Assembly (NCBI RefSeq): GCF_900156745.1
Contig: NZ_LT707065.1
Span: 4,960,001-5,024,000, forward strand
Length of the DNA stretch: 64,000 nucleotides
DNA from: Achromobacter sp. MFA1 R4
Lineage (GTDB): Bacteria > Pseudomonadota > Gammaproteobacteria > Burkholderiales > Burkholderiaceae_B
Direction: 5' to 3'
Shown: piece by piece, positions 8,530-16,359 of the stretch
Numbering within the stretch: the stretch's first letter is position 1
Layout of the letters: each line of letters begins with the position of its first letter
Program-made: the position numbers and the translations under genes
Notes under the pieces: model-generated
What the model saw: the letters and a program-made list of their open reading frames with translations, nothing else
Told to the model about the DNA's origin: nothing
Databases searched by the model: none

Positions 8530-9237
8530 GTGGAGTCGCCTATCGTGAACGATCTCGCCGCCCTCGCAGGGGCCACCATCGCGTTCGATCTGGACGGGAC
8601 GTTGGTCGAATCGGCCCCCGATCGCATCGGAGCGGTCAACGCCGTGCTGATTGCGCACGGCTATCAGCCCTTGGCCTATGAACGGGGCCGGCCCTACGTC
8701 AGCCGGGGTGCGCGCTGGCTGTTGCAGCTTGGCCTGGAAAGCGCCGGCGAACCGGAGCCCGCCGCGCGCACGGCTGCGCTGTTCGGCGGCTTCATTGCCT
8801 ATTACAGCGACCATATCGCGGACGAAACGCGACCGTTCCCCGGCGTCATCGATGCGCTCAAAACCCTTCGGACCGCGGGCGCCGCCTTGGTCGTCTGCAC
8901 CAACAAACCCACGGACCTGTCGCGCAGCCTGCTGACCAAGCTTGGCATGGCGGGCCTTTTCGACGGCGTGGCCGGCATCGACGCCGTGTCCGCGGCCAAG
9001 CCCAATCCCGCCCATCTGATCGAGGCGGTGCAGGCCGTGGGCGGCGACCTCGCGCGCACCGTCATGGTGGGCGACGCCGACACGGACGCAGGCGCCGCCC
9101 GCAGCGCGGGAACCCCTTTGATCCTGGTGGACTTCGGATACAGCGACATCCCCGCCGCGGCGCTGGCGCCAGACGTGCTGCTGCATCACTTTGACGACCT
9201 GCCTGCGGCTTGCGCCGGCCTGCTCGGCTCTCCTTGA
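8530..9237 (+). CDS. HAD-superfamily phosphatase (phosphoglycolate phosphatase-like)
   Basis: About 235 residues with all four HAD motifs: FDLDGTLVES (nucleophile Asp), VVCTNKP (motif II Thr), AAKPNP (Lys, motif III) and MVGDADTD (metal-binding Asps). The helical cap between motifs I and II fits the Gph/CbbY-type subclass, which hydrolyses small phosphates such as 2-phosphoglycolate. Two GTG codons (8530 and 8545) are both preceded by an AGTGGAGTC repeat that acts as ribosome site, so the true start is uncertain by five residues. The gene stands alone and converges on the oxidase operon. Confidence 0.85.
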   Translation: MESPIVNDLAALAGATIAFDLDGTLVESAPDRIGAVNAVLIAHGYQPLAYERGRPYVSRGARWLLQLGLESAGEPEPAARTAALFGGFIAYYSDHIADETRPFPGVIDALKTLRTAGAALVVCTNKPTDLSRSLLTKLGMAGLFDGVAGIDAVSAAKPNPAHLIEAVQAVGGDLARTVMVGDADTDAGAARSAGTPLILVDFGYSDIPAAALAPDVLLHHFDDLPAACAGLLGSP

Positions 9238-9291
9238 ATTTCCGGCGCCGGGCAGACGCATCTGATCGTTGCGGCCAGCAAACCGGGGCCA

Positions 9292-9315
9292 CGCAAGGCT
9301 GGCGGTGGCCTTGCG
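9292..9315. terminator. Hairpin between the convergent phosphatase gene and oxidase operon
   Basis: CGCAAGGC and GCCTTGCG form a perfect 8-bp stem with an 8-base loop, in the 86-bp gap between two convergent genes. The T-run is weak, so this is a probable rather than certain terminator. Confidence 0.45.
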
Positions 9316-9323
9316 GGGCAATT

Positions 9324-9665
9324 TCACCCGCAAGCCCGCATCAAGAACACCGGCAGCGTTTCCCATACGACCGCCACGGCGGACAGGCCGCACAGCGCGG
9401 CGGTGAGCCAGGCATGGAACGCGGGGGCACCGGCTGCGCGCACCCGGCGCTGCTGCCGCCATGCCGCCAGCGCCATCGCCGCCAAGGCCGCCGCGCTGCC
9501 CGCGACGATGATCCATGACGACGCGGGCAGTCCGAGCCACGCCTGCGCCAGCGTTCCGCGGGCGCAGGCCAGGGCGTTCACGATGTAGATGAAAAGAAAG
9601 TGCAGCATCCAGATCGCCGGACCGGCGATCAGGTACAACAGTTCAACCGAAAAGCGTGTCTTCAT
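9324..9665 (-). CDS. Small membrane protein of the cytochrome oxidase operon
   Basis: A 113-residue protein with about three membrane segments (LLYLIAGPAIWMLHFLFIYIV, SSWIIVAGSAAALAAMALAAW and FHAWLTAALCGLSAVAVVWETL). It starts four bases after the stop codon of the oxidase subunit I/III gene, so it is the last gene of that operon. I do not recognise a named family; its position suggests an assembly or stability role for the oxidase, comparable to small subunits IV, but this is inference. Confidence 0.7.
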   Translation of the reverse strand: MKTRFSVELLYLIAGPAIWMLHFLFIYIVNALACARGTLAQAWLGLPASSWIIVAGSAAALAAMALAAWRQQRRVRAAGAPAFHAWLTAALCGLSAVAVVWETLPVFLMRACG

Positions 9666-9668
9666 GGC

Positions 9669-12203
9669 CTATCCCGCCAGCCGGGGAAAGGCGTGGAGCA
9701 GAGCCAGCGCGGTCAGGCCCTGCGCCACGGTATACAGGCACATCATCCGGGTGGCGTCGAGCGGCGCGCGGCGCGTGGGCCTCAGCCTGCCCGCCAGCGA
9801 GCGCGCCACGGTGAAGACGGCCATCACGGCCGACAGCCCCGCAAACAGCGCCTGCAGGCTCGCGACCGCATAGGTCGCCGCCGTGTAGGCCGAGCCCTGC
9901 GGCCGCAGGCCGGCCTGCCAATGCGTATGCAGGTCCAGGCCCGCGGCGGCGGCCAACAGCAGGGCGGCGGCGCCCAGCTGCCATCGCATCCGGGATGGCC
10001 GCGCCTGCGCCAGCGACCGGCCGGCGGACATCGTCAAGGCAGTCCCGGCCAGCAGCAGGCCGGCCGACAGCAGCGGAAAGAGCGGCGACGGCAGCGCGGC
10101 CGCCTCGGGCCAGGCCTGCGGATTGGTGGTCCACAGGAACATGTAGCCGAACATCATGGAGCCGAAGATGCTCGCGCACACGATCAGCAGCAGCACCATC
10201 GCCCAGGACGCGTGCGATGCGCTGCCGGAACACATCATGGGCAGCCGCAGGCCGCCGCCGATATCGGCGGGCGGATGATCCGGTCCGGTATCAGCGTCCC
10301 ACAGCCAGCGCCACAGCGAGGCAATGGCCAGGGCGCCGAATGCCGCCGCCAGCGGCACCAGCTTGAAGGTCAGCAACAGGAAAAAGCCCGCGGTGCCCAC
10401 GGCGGCCAGCAGCGGAGACCACGCCGGTCCGGGCAGCGGCAGCACATAGTCAGGACGGGCCTCCAGGGCGCTGGTCACCAGGGTCGAGCGCAGGCCGGCC
10501 GGTGAGTTGGGCAGGTAATGCTGGCCATCGTCCACCTGCCGCGCCAGCCCCGGCTGGTCCCACAGCGGCTCGCGGCTCGTGACCGCGGGCACGCTGCGCA
10601 GGCCGTAGCTGCCGCTGGGCAGCCATTCCAGCGTCCCGGCCCGCCAGACGTTGCCGGCGTTCCCCTCCATCGAGGGCCGGAAGTTGCGCGCCAGATCCAC
10701 CAGGAAAACCAGCACGCCGGCGGCGATCAGGTACGCACCCACGGTGGACAGCAGGTTGAGCGGGCCCAGGCCCTGGCTTTCGGCGTAGGTGTAGACCCGG
10801 CGCGGCATGCCGGCCAGCCCTGTGAAGTGCATCGGAAAGAAGGCGACGTTAAAGCCCACGAACATCAGCCAGAACGCCCAGCGTCCGAGCCGCTCGGACA
10901 GCGGCCGCGCGGCGATGAAGGGCGTCCAGTAGTAGAACGCCGCGAAGAGCGGAAACACCATGCCGCCAAAGAGCACATAGTGCAGGTGGGCGACGACGAA
11001 GTACGTGTCGTGCGCCTGCAGGTCGAACGGGATCACTGCCACCATGACGCCGGTCAGGCCGCCGATGACGAACACGAAGAAAAAGCCCATGATGAAAAGC
11101 ATCGGTGTCCTGAGCGGCCGCAGCCGGACGGCCGCGGCGATGGTCGCGATCCAGGCGAATATCTGGATGGCGGTCGGCACCGCTACGGCCATGCTCGCGG
11201 CCGACGCGAAGCTGAGCGACAACTGCGGAATGCCCGTGGCGAACATGTGGTGCACCCACAGTCCAAAGCTCAAAAAGCCCGTCGACACCACCGCCAGCAC
11301 GACGAGGCGGTAGCCGACCAGGGGCGTGCCCGTCATCGCGGGAATGATCATCGACACCATCCCCGCGGCCGGCAGGAAAATGATGTAGACCTCGGGATGG
11401 CCGAAGAACCAGAACAGGTGCTGCCACAGGAGCGGATCGCCGCCGCGCTCGGCAATGAAGAAGGGCATGTCGAAGGCGCGTTCCAGTTCGAGCAGCGTGG
11501 TGGCCACGATCACCGCCGGGAAGGCGATGATCACCATGCCGCAGAACACCAGCATCACCCACGCGAACACCGGGATCTTGTCCAGGCTCATGCCGGGCGC
11601 GCGCGTGCGCAGGATGCCCACGGCCAGCTCGATCGCGCCCGCGATCGCCGAGATCTCGATGAAGCCGATCCCCAGCAGCCAGAGGTCCGCGTTGACCGCC
11701 GGGGAATACCGGGCGCCGGTGAGCGGCGGATACATGAACCAGCCGCCATCGGGCGCCAGTCCCACGAAGATGCTGCAGAAGAACACCAGCCCGCCGATCG
11801 CGTAGGCCCAGTAGGCATAGGCCGACAGCCGCGGAAAAGGCAGGTCGCGCGCGCCCAGCATATTGGGCAAGAGCAGCACCGCCACCGCCTCCACGGCCGG
11901 CACGGCAAACAGGAACATCATCACGGTGCCGTGCATCGTGAAGAGCTGGTTGTAGAGCGCATGGCCGATGAGGTGGCTGTCCGGGGCGGCGAGCTGGGTA
12001 CGCATCATCAGCCCCAGCACGCCGGCCAGGATGAAAAAGAGCAGCGCGGTGCCGATGTACAGCAGGCCGATGGACGTGTTGTTGACCACCGTGAGCGCCC
12101 GCCACCCGGTCGGACGCTTCCAGGCGCGCTCGAGCTGTTCGCGTTCGCCCTCGGGGCGGGGCAGCGGGTTGGGAAGCGGGGGCGCGGGTGTCTGGACGGT
12201 CAC
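9669..12203 (-). CDS. ctaD: Cytochrome c oxidase subunit I fused to a subunit III-like domain
   Basis: 844 residues, much longer than a plain subunit I (about 530). The N-terminal part has every redox and proton-channel residue of a type A1 heme-copper oxidase: His91 (FTMHGT) and His408 for low-spin heme, His269-Pro-Glu271-Val-Tyr273 (CuB His, channel Glu and cross-linked Tyr), His318-His319 for CuB, His406 for high-spin heme, and the D-channel Asp120 (GARDLPFPRL). From about residue 560 a further block of hydrophobic helices resembles subunit III, so one polypeptide covers both. GTG at 12203 overlaps the TGA of the subunit II gene (GTGA), showing translational coupling. The enzyme reduces O2 to water at the cytoplasmic membrane and pumps protons. 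Confidence 0.93.
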   Translation of the reverse strand: MTVQTPAPPLPNPLPRPEGEREQLERAWKRPTGWRALTVVNNTSIGLLYIGTALLFFILAGVLGLMMRTQLAAPDSHLIGHALYNQLFTMHGTVMMFLFAVPAVEAVAVLLLPNMLGARDLPFPRLSAYAYWAYAIGGLVFFCSIFVGLAPDGGWFMYPPLTGARYSPAVNADLWLLGIGFIEISAIAGAIELAVGILRTRAPGMSLDKIPVFAWVMLVFCGMVIIAFPAVIVATTLLELERAFDMPFFIAERGGDPLLWQHLFWFFGHPEVYIIFLPAAGMVSMIIPAMTGTPLVGYRLVVLAVVSTGFLSFGLWVHHMFATGIPQLSLSFASAASMAVAVPTAIQIFAWIATIAAAVRLRPLRTPMLFIMGFFFVFVIGGLTGVMVAVIPFDLQAHDTYFVVAHLHYVLFGGMVFPLFAAFYYWTPFIAARPLSERLGRWAFWLMFVGFNVAFFPMHFTGLAGMPRRVYTYAESQGLGPLNLLSTVGAYLIAAGVLVFLVDLARNFRPSMEGNAGNVWRAGTLEWLPSGSYGLRSVPAVTSREPLWDQPGLARQVDDGQHYLPNSPAGLRSTLVTSALEARPDYVLPLPGPAWSPLLAAVGTAGFFLLLTFKLVPLAAAFGALAIASLWRWLWDADTGPDHPPADIGGGLRLPMMCSGSASHASWAMVLLLIVCASIFGSMMFGYMFLWTTNPQAWPEAAALPSPLFPLLSAGLLLAGTALTMSAGRSLAQARPSRMRWQLGAAALLLAAAAGLDLHTHWQAGLRPQGSAYTAATYAVASLQALFAGLSAVMAVFTVARSLAGRLRPTRRAPLDATRMMCLYTVAQGLTALALLHAFPRLAG

Positions 12204-13162
12204 TTCAGGCTTTCCAGGTAGCGGGCCACGGCGCGCAGGTCCTCGCCGGGCCATTGATCGAAGGACGGCATGCCATTGCCCGGTTTGATGTGCTGGCTGC
12301 CGGCGATCCATCCGCCCAGCGCGCCCACGTTGTTGGGCAACACGCCGGCCGCCAGCGACGGGCGGCTGCCCAGATGTGTCAGGTCCGGTCCCAGCGTGCC
12401 CGCCGCCGAGGTGCCGCGCACCGCATGGCAGCTCGCGCAGGCCTGCATGAACAGTTGCTCGCCCTGGCGCAGCGGCGTGGCCGCCGCGCGCGCCGGCTCG
12501 CGCTGGGCGCGCATCCATGCCTCGAATTGCGCCGGGGCCAGGGCCTGCACGTCCAATCGCATCTGCGCGTGCTGGGCCCCGCAGTACTCGGCGCAATGGC
12601 CGCGGAACGTGCCGGGCGTGCGCGCCAGGGCGCGCATCCGATTCACGCGGCCGGGAATCATGTCGAGCTTGCCGCCCAGTTCGGGAATCCAGAAACTGTG
12701 GATCACATTGTCGGACTTGAGCAGGAATTCCACTGGCTGTCCGGTGGGAATGCGGATTTCGTTGGCGGTCTCGAAGAGCAGCGCTCCCGAGGCGTCCAGA
12801 TAGCGAACGCGCCACCACCACAGTTCGCCCGTGACCTCGATGCGCGCGGCGAGCGGCGCGGCCGCGCGCGTTGCCGCCGAGGTCGGGCTCAGCACATAGA
12901 GCAGCAGCGCGGTCAGGACGGCCACGGGAAAGGCGATCCCCGCGCCCACGATAAGCGCGGGCCGGGACAGGCGACGGCGCAGGGACGCCGGGCCGAACAT
13001 CGCCAGCGCCAGCAGGACCGCCACGGCCACGAAGATGGCGGCCGCGCCCACGTACAGCACCCAGCCGATCTCGGCGATCAGCGCGGCCGCCTCGCCGCTA
13101 GGCTGCGCCGGGGCGGCGGTCGGCATCGCGGCGGCGAGCACGATGAAAGGGATTTTCGCCAT
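12200..13162 (-). CDS. ctaC: Cytochrome c oxidase subunit II with C-terminal cytochrome c domain (caa3 type)
   Basis: 320 residues: signal/anchor, two membrane helices (about 33-55 and 70-92), a periplasmic CuA domain and a cytochrome c domain. CuA ligands are complete: His155, then Cys190, Glu192, Cys194, His198 and Met201 in CAEYCGAQHAQM. The aromatic electron-entry patch ELWWWRVRY is present. The heme site is CASCH at 242-246 and the probable axial Met is in GNGMPSF. The attached cytochrome domain makes the enzyme caa3-like. The start at 13162 (MAKIPF) is chosen because the longer frame to 13234 lacks a signal-like N-terminus. The gene is divergent from two separate cytochrome c genes that probably feed it. 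Confidence 0.93.
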   Translation of the reverse strand: MAKIPFIVLAAAMPTAAPAQPSGEAAALIAEIGWVLYVGAAAIFVAVAVLLALAMFGPASLRRRLSRPALIVGAGIAFPVAVLTALLLYVLSPTSAATRAAAPLAARIEVTGELWWWRVRYLDASGALLFETANEIRIPTGQPVEFLLKSDNVIHSFWIPELGGKLDMIPGRVNRMRALARTPGTFRGHCAEYCGAQHAQMRLDVQALAPAQFEAWMRAQREPARAAATPLRQGEQLFMQACASCHAVRGTSAAGTLGPDLTHLGSRPSLAAGVLPNNVGALGGWIAGSQHIKPGNGMPSFDQWPGEDLRAVARYLESLK

Positions 13163-13303
13163 GTTGTTCTTTATGGATGATCCGGCGCACTGGCAAAAGG
13201 GCGTCGCCGGCCCCGCGTCCGGCGTCGTCAGCACCTTTCGTGCCCGTCAGACCGCCGGGGCGGGAACGGGAGTTGCTGCGATGTCACGCTTCAGGAGACC
13301 GTC

Positions 13304-13729
13304 TTGCGCCGGATTGCCCGACCCAATCGCCTGCTGCTGGTCCTGGCTGCCTTGTCCGTCCTGGGCGCGTGCCGGGACGGCGAGCCGCCGCTCTTTCCCG
13401 TGGACGCGGCGCAAGGACTGGGCGAGCAAGCCAGTCCCGAGCGGGGCGCGCGCCTCATCGCCGAACGCGGCTGCACTGCGTGCCACACGGTTCCCGGCGT
13501 GCGCGGCCCGGCGTCGCGCGTCGGGCCGCCGCTGGGCAACCTGGCGCGCCAGGCGTATGTGGCGGGGTTGTTGCCCAACACGCCCGACAACCTGGTGCGC
13601 TGGCTGATGGACCCGCCCGCCGTCAATCCGCGCACCGCCATGCCCGACATGGGCTTGCAACGGGCCGAGGCCGAGGACATCGCGGCCTACCTGATGCAGC
13701 GGGCCGACCGCCACGCGAGGACGCCATGA
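13304..13729 (+). CDS. Class I cytochrome c, lipoprotein
   Basis: 141 residues with a lipoprotein signal (LSVLGAC, lipid-bearing Cys23) and one heme-binding site CTACH at 57-61; the sixth ligand is probably the Met of TAMPDMG. The fragment LLPNTPDNLVRWL closely matches the next gene and the cytochrome domain of oxidase subunit II, so all three domains are paralogous. The start is TTG 13304, supported by AGGAG seven bases upstream and the fit to a signal peptide; the ATG at 13281 is in another frame. It is divergent from and likely co-functional with the caa3 oxidase as a membrane-bound electron donor. Confidence 0.85.
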   Translation: MRRIARPNRLLLVLAALSVLGACRDGEPPLFPVDAAQGLGEQASPERGARLIAERGCTACHTVPGVRGPASRVGPPLGNLARQAYVAGLLPNTPDNLVRWLMDPPAVNPRTAMPDMGLQRAEAEDIAAYLMQRADRHARTP

Positions 13730-14574
13730 CCCGCTGGATCCGGACCGCCGCGCTGACGCTGGCCGCGGGCGCCGCCAGCGCCGGCCTGCTGGGCGGCGCG
13801 GTCGTGTATTTCGGCTGGTACGACGTCACCGCCACGTCGCCGCACACCGCGCCCGTCCATCACCTGCTCGACATCGCGCTCGCCAGGGCCGTGAAGACGC
13901 GCGCGGCCGGCATCCAGGCGCCTGACCTGGATCAGGAGGCACGCATCCAGAATGGATCGCGTCTTTATCGCGCCCATTGCGTGCAATGCCACGGCGGCCC
14001 CGGCGTGGCGCCGCAACCCTACGCGCTGGGCCTGAATCCCGCGCCTGCCGCGCTCGTGGCCACCGCCCGCCTGCGTACGGCGGGCGAGATCTTCTGGATC
14101 ACGCGGCAAGGCATCAAGATGACCGGCATGCCGGCTTGGCAGTATCGTCTGACCGACGATGAAATCTGGGACGTGGTGGCATTCCTGCGCGTGCTGCCGG
14201 CATTGTCCGCCGAGGACTACCGGCGCGGTGACGATGGCCAGCGGCCCGCGACGCCGCTCGAAAAGACGGCGCCGGCCGTGGGCGCCGGCGACGCCATGGC
14301 GGGGCGGCAGGCGCTGCAGCAATACCTGTGTGTCACGTGTCACGCCATCCCGGGCGTCCCCGGCGCGTGGAACCACGTCGGCCCGGCGCTGGACCGGATG
14401 GGCGACCAGTCCTACATCGCGGGCGTGCTGCCCAACACGCCCGGCAACATGGAGCGCTGGCTGCGCAGTCCAGGGACGGTCAAGCCCGGCACGGCCATGC
14501 CGGACCTGGGCATCAACGAGCAGGATGCGAGAGACATCGCGGCGTTCCTGCGGACCTTACCCGATGGGCCATGA
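13726..14574 (+). CDS. Diheme cytochrome c, membrane-anchored
   Basis: 282 residues: an N-terminal membrane segment (LTLAAGAASAGLLGGAVVYF) and two cytochrome c domains with heme sites CVQCH (85-89) and CVTCH (202-206). The first domain resembles the cytochrome domain in alcohol-dehydrogenase or c4-like proteins (KMTGMPAW could hold its axial Met); the second copies the pattern of the preceding gene (VLPNTPGNMERWL, TAMPDLG). ATG 13726 overlaps the preceding TGA (ATGA), so both cytochromes are translated together. With the heme in subunit II, four c hemes are encoded beside one oxidase, which suggests a dedicated electron wire into it. Confidence 0.87.
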   Translation: MTRWIRTAALTLAAGAASAGLLGGAVVYFGWYDVTATSPHTAPVHHLLDIALARAVKTRAAGIQAPDLDQEARIQNGSRLYRAHCVQCHGGPGVAPQPYALGLNPAPAALVATARLRTAGEIFWITRQGIKMTGMPAWQYRLTDDEIWDVVAFLRVLPALSAEDYRRGDDGQRPATPLEKTAPAVGAGDAMAGRQALQQYLCVTCHAIPGVPGAWNHVGPALDRMGDQSYIAGVLPNTPGNMERWLRSPGTVKPGTAMPDLGINEQDARDIAAFLRTLPDGP

Positions 14575-14625
14575 CGCAGGCGGCGATGCCGCGACCGCCT
14601 GGCCCTTATGAAATGAGGAGATGAC

Positions 14626-14823
14626 ATGATCGTCGAAGTCTTCCAGCGCGCCGATGGCAAGTGGGGCTTTCGGGGCATTGCGCTGCTGGGCGTCCAGGAG
14701 GACCCGGGCGCCTATCCCACCCGCGAGGACGCGGCTGCTGCGGCGCGCGTCGCCTATCCGGGCGAGTCGATCTCGGAGGTCGATGCGTCCATCGACACGC
14801 CGCCGCAGCCGCATTCTGATTGA
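14626..14823 (+). CDS. Small conserved-looking protein of unknown function
   Basis: A 65-residue acidic protein (MIVEVFQRADGKWGFRG...) preceded by a good ribosome site (TGAGGAGATGAC, seven bases before ATG). It has no signal peptide or membrane segment. The N-terminal two-thirds could form two beta strands and a helix; the C-terminus is Pro-rich. It lies 51 bases after the diheme cytochrome gene on the same strand. I do not recognise it. Confidence 0.55.
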   Translation: MIVEVFQRADGKWGFRGIALLGVQEDPGAYPTREDAAAAARVAYPGESISEVDASIDTPPQPHSD

Positions 14824-14844
14824 GCCGGGCGCGATGGGTGTCGG

Positions 14845-14875
14845 CCGGCGGGCCGGCGGGCCGCCGGGCCGCCGG
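14845..14875. terminator. Long GC-rich hairpin between convergent genes
   Basis: Two 15-base arms (14845-14859 and 14861-14875) are inverted copies with a single mismatch, giving a very stable hairpin between the convergent small gene and the PepSY gene. It lacks a T-run, so termination is inferred from position and stability. Confidence 0.45.
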
Positions 14876-14878
14876 AGG

Positions 14879-16345
14879 CTACCGGCGGTCGCGCGCCCAG
14901 CCCAGCCGGCGCGCGCCCAGCACGATCCCGGTAGCGGAAATGGCCAGGCCGCCCAGGCTCAGGAGGATGATCGCCAGGTCCCGGCCCATGCCAGCGTCCA
15001 GCAGGGCGGGGAGGTCCCAGCTGTGCAGGAAGTAAAAGAGCCAGCGCCCGACCCGCTGCGCGCGCGACAGGCTGAGGACCGGTTCGCCGGTGCGCAGATC
15101 CACATAGACGCGATCCCCCGCCGCCGTATCGAAGTCCAGCCGTAGCGCGGGCAGTCCGCGCGGCGCGCCGCCATTCATCGCTTCGGCGTGGCGGGCGTAG
15201 TAATAGGCGTCGTAGCGGTCCAGCACTTGCGCGTGGACCGGCGCGTCCGGAAACAGCGCGCGGGCCGCGTTGCGCACGGGCTCCGGTTGCCAGGACGATT
15301 GCACCGCAAGCCCGGCCGCGCCTTGCCTGACGATGCGGCTGTCGGCGCTGGCGTCGCGCGCCACCACGTACGGTTCACCCGCCAGCCAGCGCCATTCCAG
15401 CTCAACGGCCAGAAAGCCCGCGCGGCGCAGTGCCTGCAGCACTGGCTGCGGGTCGGCGAGGGAGGCGTCGTGTTCCGGGCCCGCCATGGCGGTGCGATCG
15501 GGGCCGGGACCGGACCCGGAGAAAATTCCGCCGGGATTCATCGACATCAGCCCGCTGAAGATCCACGTGCACACGAAGGCGCTGAAGAGCAGGCCGGCGA
15601 TATGGTGCCAGCGCATCCAGGCCTCGCGGTAGGGCGTGCGCGCGCCCGATTTGTAGCGCCCGCGAAAGCGCCAGCGCCACACCCCGACGACCGCGCCGCT
15701 GGCCGCCAGCACCGTGCAGAGGCCGGACAGGACGATCACCATCCAGCTCCAGACCGGATCGACGGAGCGGTCCCGCGCCATGTACAGCCAGTGCAGCCAT
15801 GCGCCGGCGTAGTTCCAGCGCTGCTGCGCCAGCGGCGCGTCCAGCACGACCTGGCCGGTGGCCGAGGACACGTACAGGACGCCGGCCGGCTCCCCGTCCA
15901 TGCGGACCTTGTGCAGCGGGCGATGGCGGTCCAGCCCGCGCGAATGGGTCCAGCGGTCTTCCTCGACCAGGCCCTCATAGCGCGGTTCGCCGCCAGGCCA
16001 GAAGCGCCCGGCCTCGGCGACGGCCATCTGCGCCGTCACCGCGCCGTGGGGCTGGCCCGTGCGCGCGGACCAGGCGCGCGGCCCGTCCGGCGTCGACACC
16101 ACATGGGTGGGCTCGCCGCGCACCGACGTCAGGACGCGGGGGCCCGCTGCGTCCGGCGCCGGGTAGGCGTCCGCGGCCAGGACGGGAAGGCGGGCGTAGC
16201 GTTCGGCAGGCGTCAGCTTCGGGTAGCCGACGTACAGCATGACGATGCCGCTCAGAAACCACGCAAGCATCAACACGCAGCCAGCCACGCCCAGCCAGCG
16301 ATGGACCAGGTAGGTCAGCCTGCGGGCCCGTGCCTTGAGGTCCAT
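14879..16345 (-). CDS. PepSY-associated transmembrane protein
   Basis: About 488 residues with the PepSY_TM layout: a first helix containing YLVHRWLGVAGCVLMLAWFLSG, a large periplasmic loop with a PepSY repeat, two or three central helices (WMVIVLSGLCTVLAASGAVVG, HHIAGLLFSAFVCTWIFSG), a second periplasmic part and a final helix (LAIILLSLGGLAISATGIVLG). Conserved histidines in helices 1 and 3 (HRW, HH) are typical and may bind heme. Proteins like this are found beside TonB-dependent receptors and are thought to reduce or release metal (ferric siderophore or copper) in the periplasm. It starts 15 bases after the receptor gene stop, so both form an operon. MDLKAR at 16345 is the chosen start. 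Confidence 0.85.
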   Translation of the reverse strand: MDLKARARRLTYLVHRWLGVAGCVLMLAWFLSGIVMLYVGYPKLTPAERYARLPVLAADAYPAPDAAGPRVLTSVRGEPTHVVSTPDGPRAWSARTGQPHGAVTAQMAVAEAGRFWPGGEPRYEGLVEEDRWTHSRGLDRHRPLHKVRMDGEPAGVLYVSSATGQVVLDAPLAQQRWNYAGAWLHWLYMARDRSVDPVWSWMVIVLSGLCTVLAASGAVVGVWRWRFRGRYKSGARTPYREAWMRWHHIAGLLFSAFVCTWIFSGLMSMNPGGIFSGSGPGPDRTAMAGPEHDASLADPQPVLQALRRAGFLAVELEWRWLAGEPYVVARDASADSRIVRQGAAGLAVQSSWQPEPVRNAARALFPDAPVHAQVLDRYDAYYYARHAEAMNGGAPRGLPALRLDFDTAAGDRVYVDLRTGEPVLSLSRAQRVGRWLFYFLHSWDLPALLDAGMGRDLAIILLSLGGLAISATGIVLGARRLGWARDRR

Positions 16346-16359
16346 GGTCCGGCCCGCCT

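Noticed and set aside
10518-12221. 567-codon plus-strand frame in the oxidase region
   Set aside because: Antisense to ctaD; His/Arg/Gln-rich translation without domain signals.
12204-12821. N-terminal extension of the subunit I/III frame up to 12821
   Set aside because: This part is a shifted reading of the subunit II gene and is Arg-rich. The GTG at 12203 overlapping the subunit II stop is the natural start.
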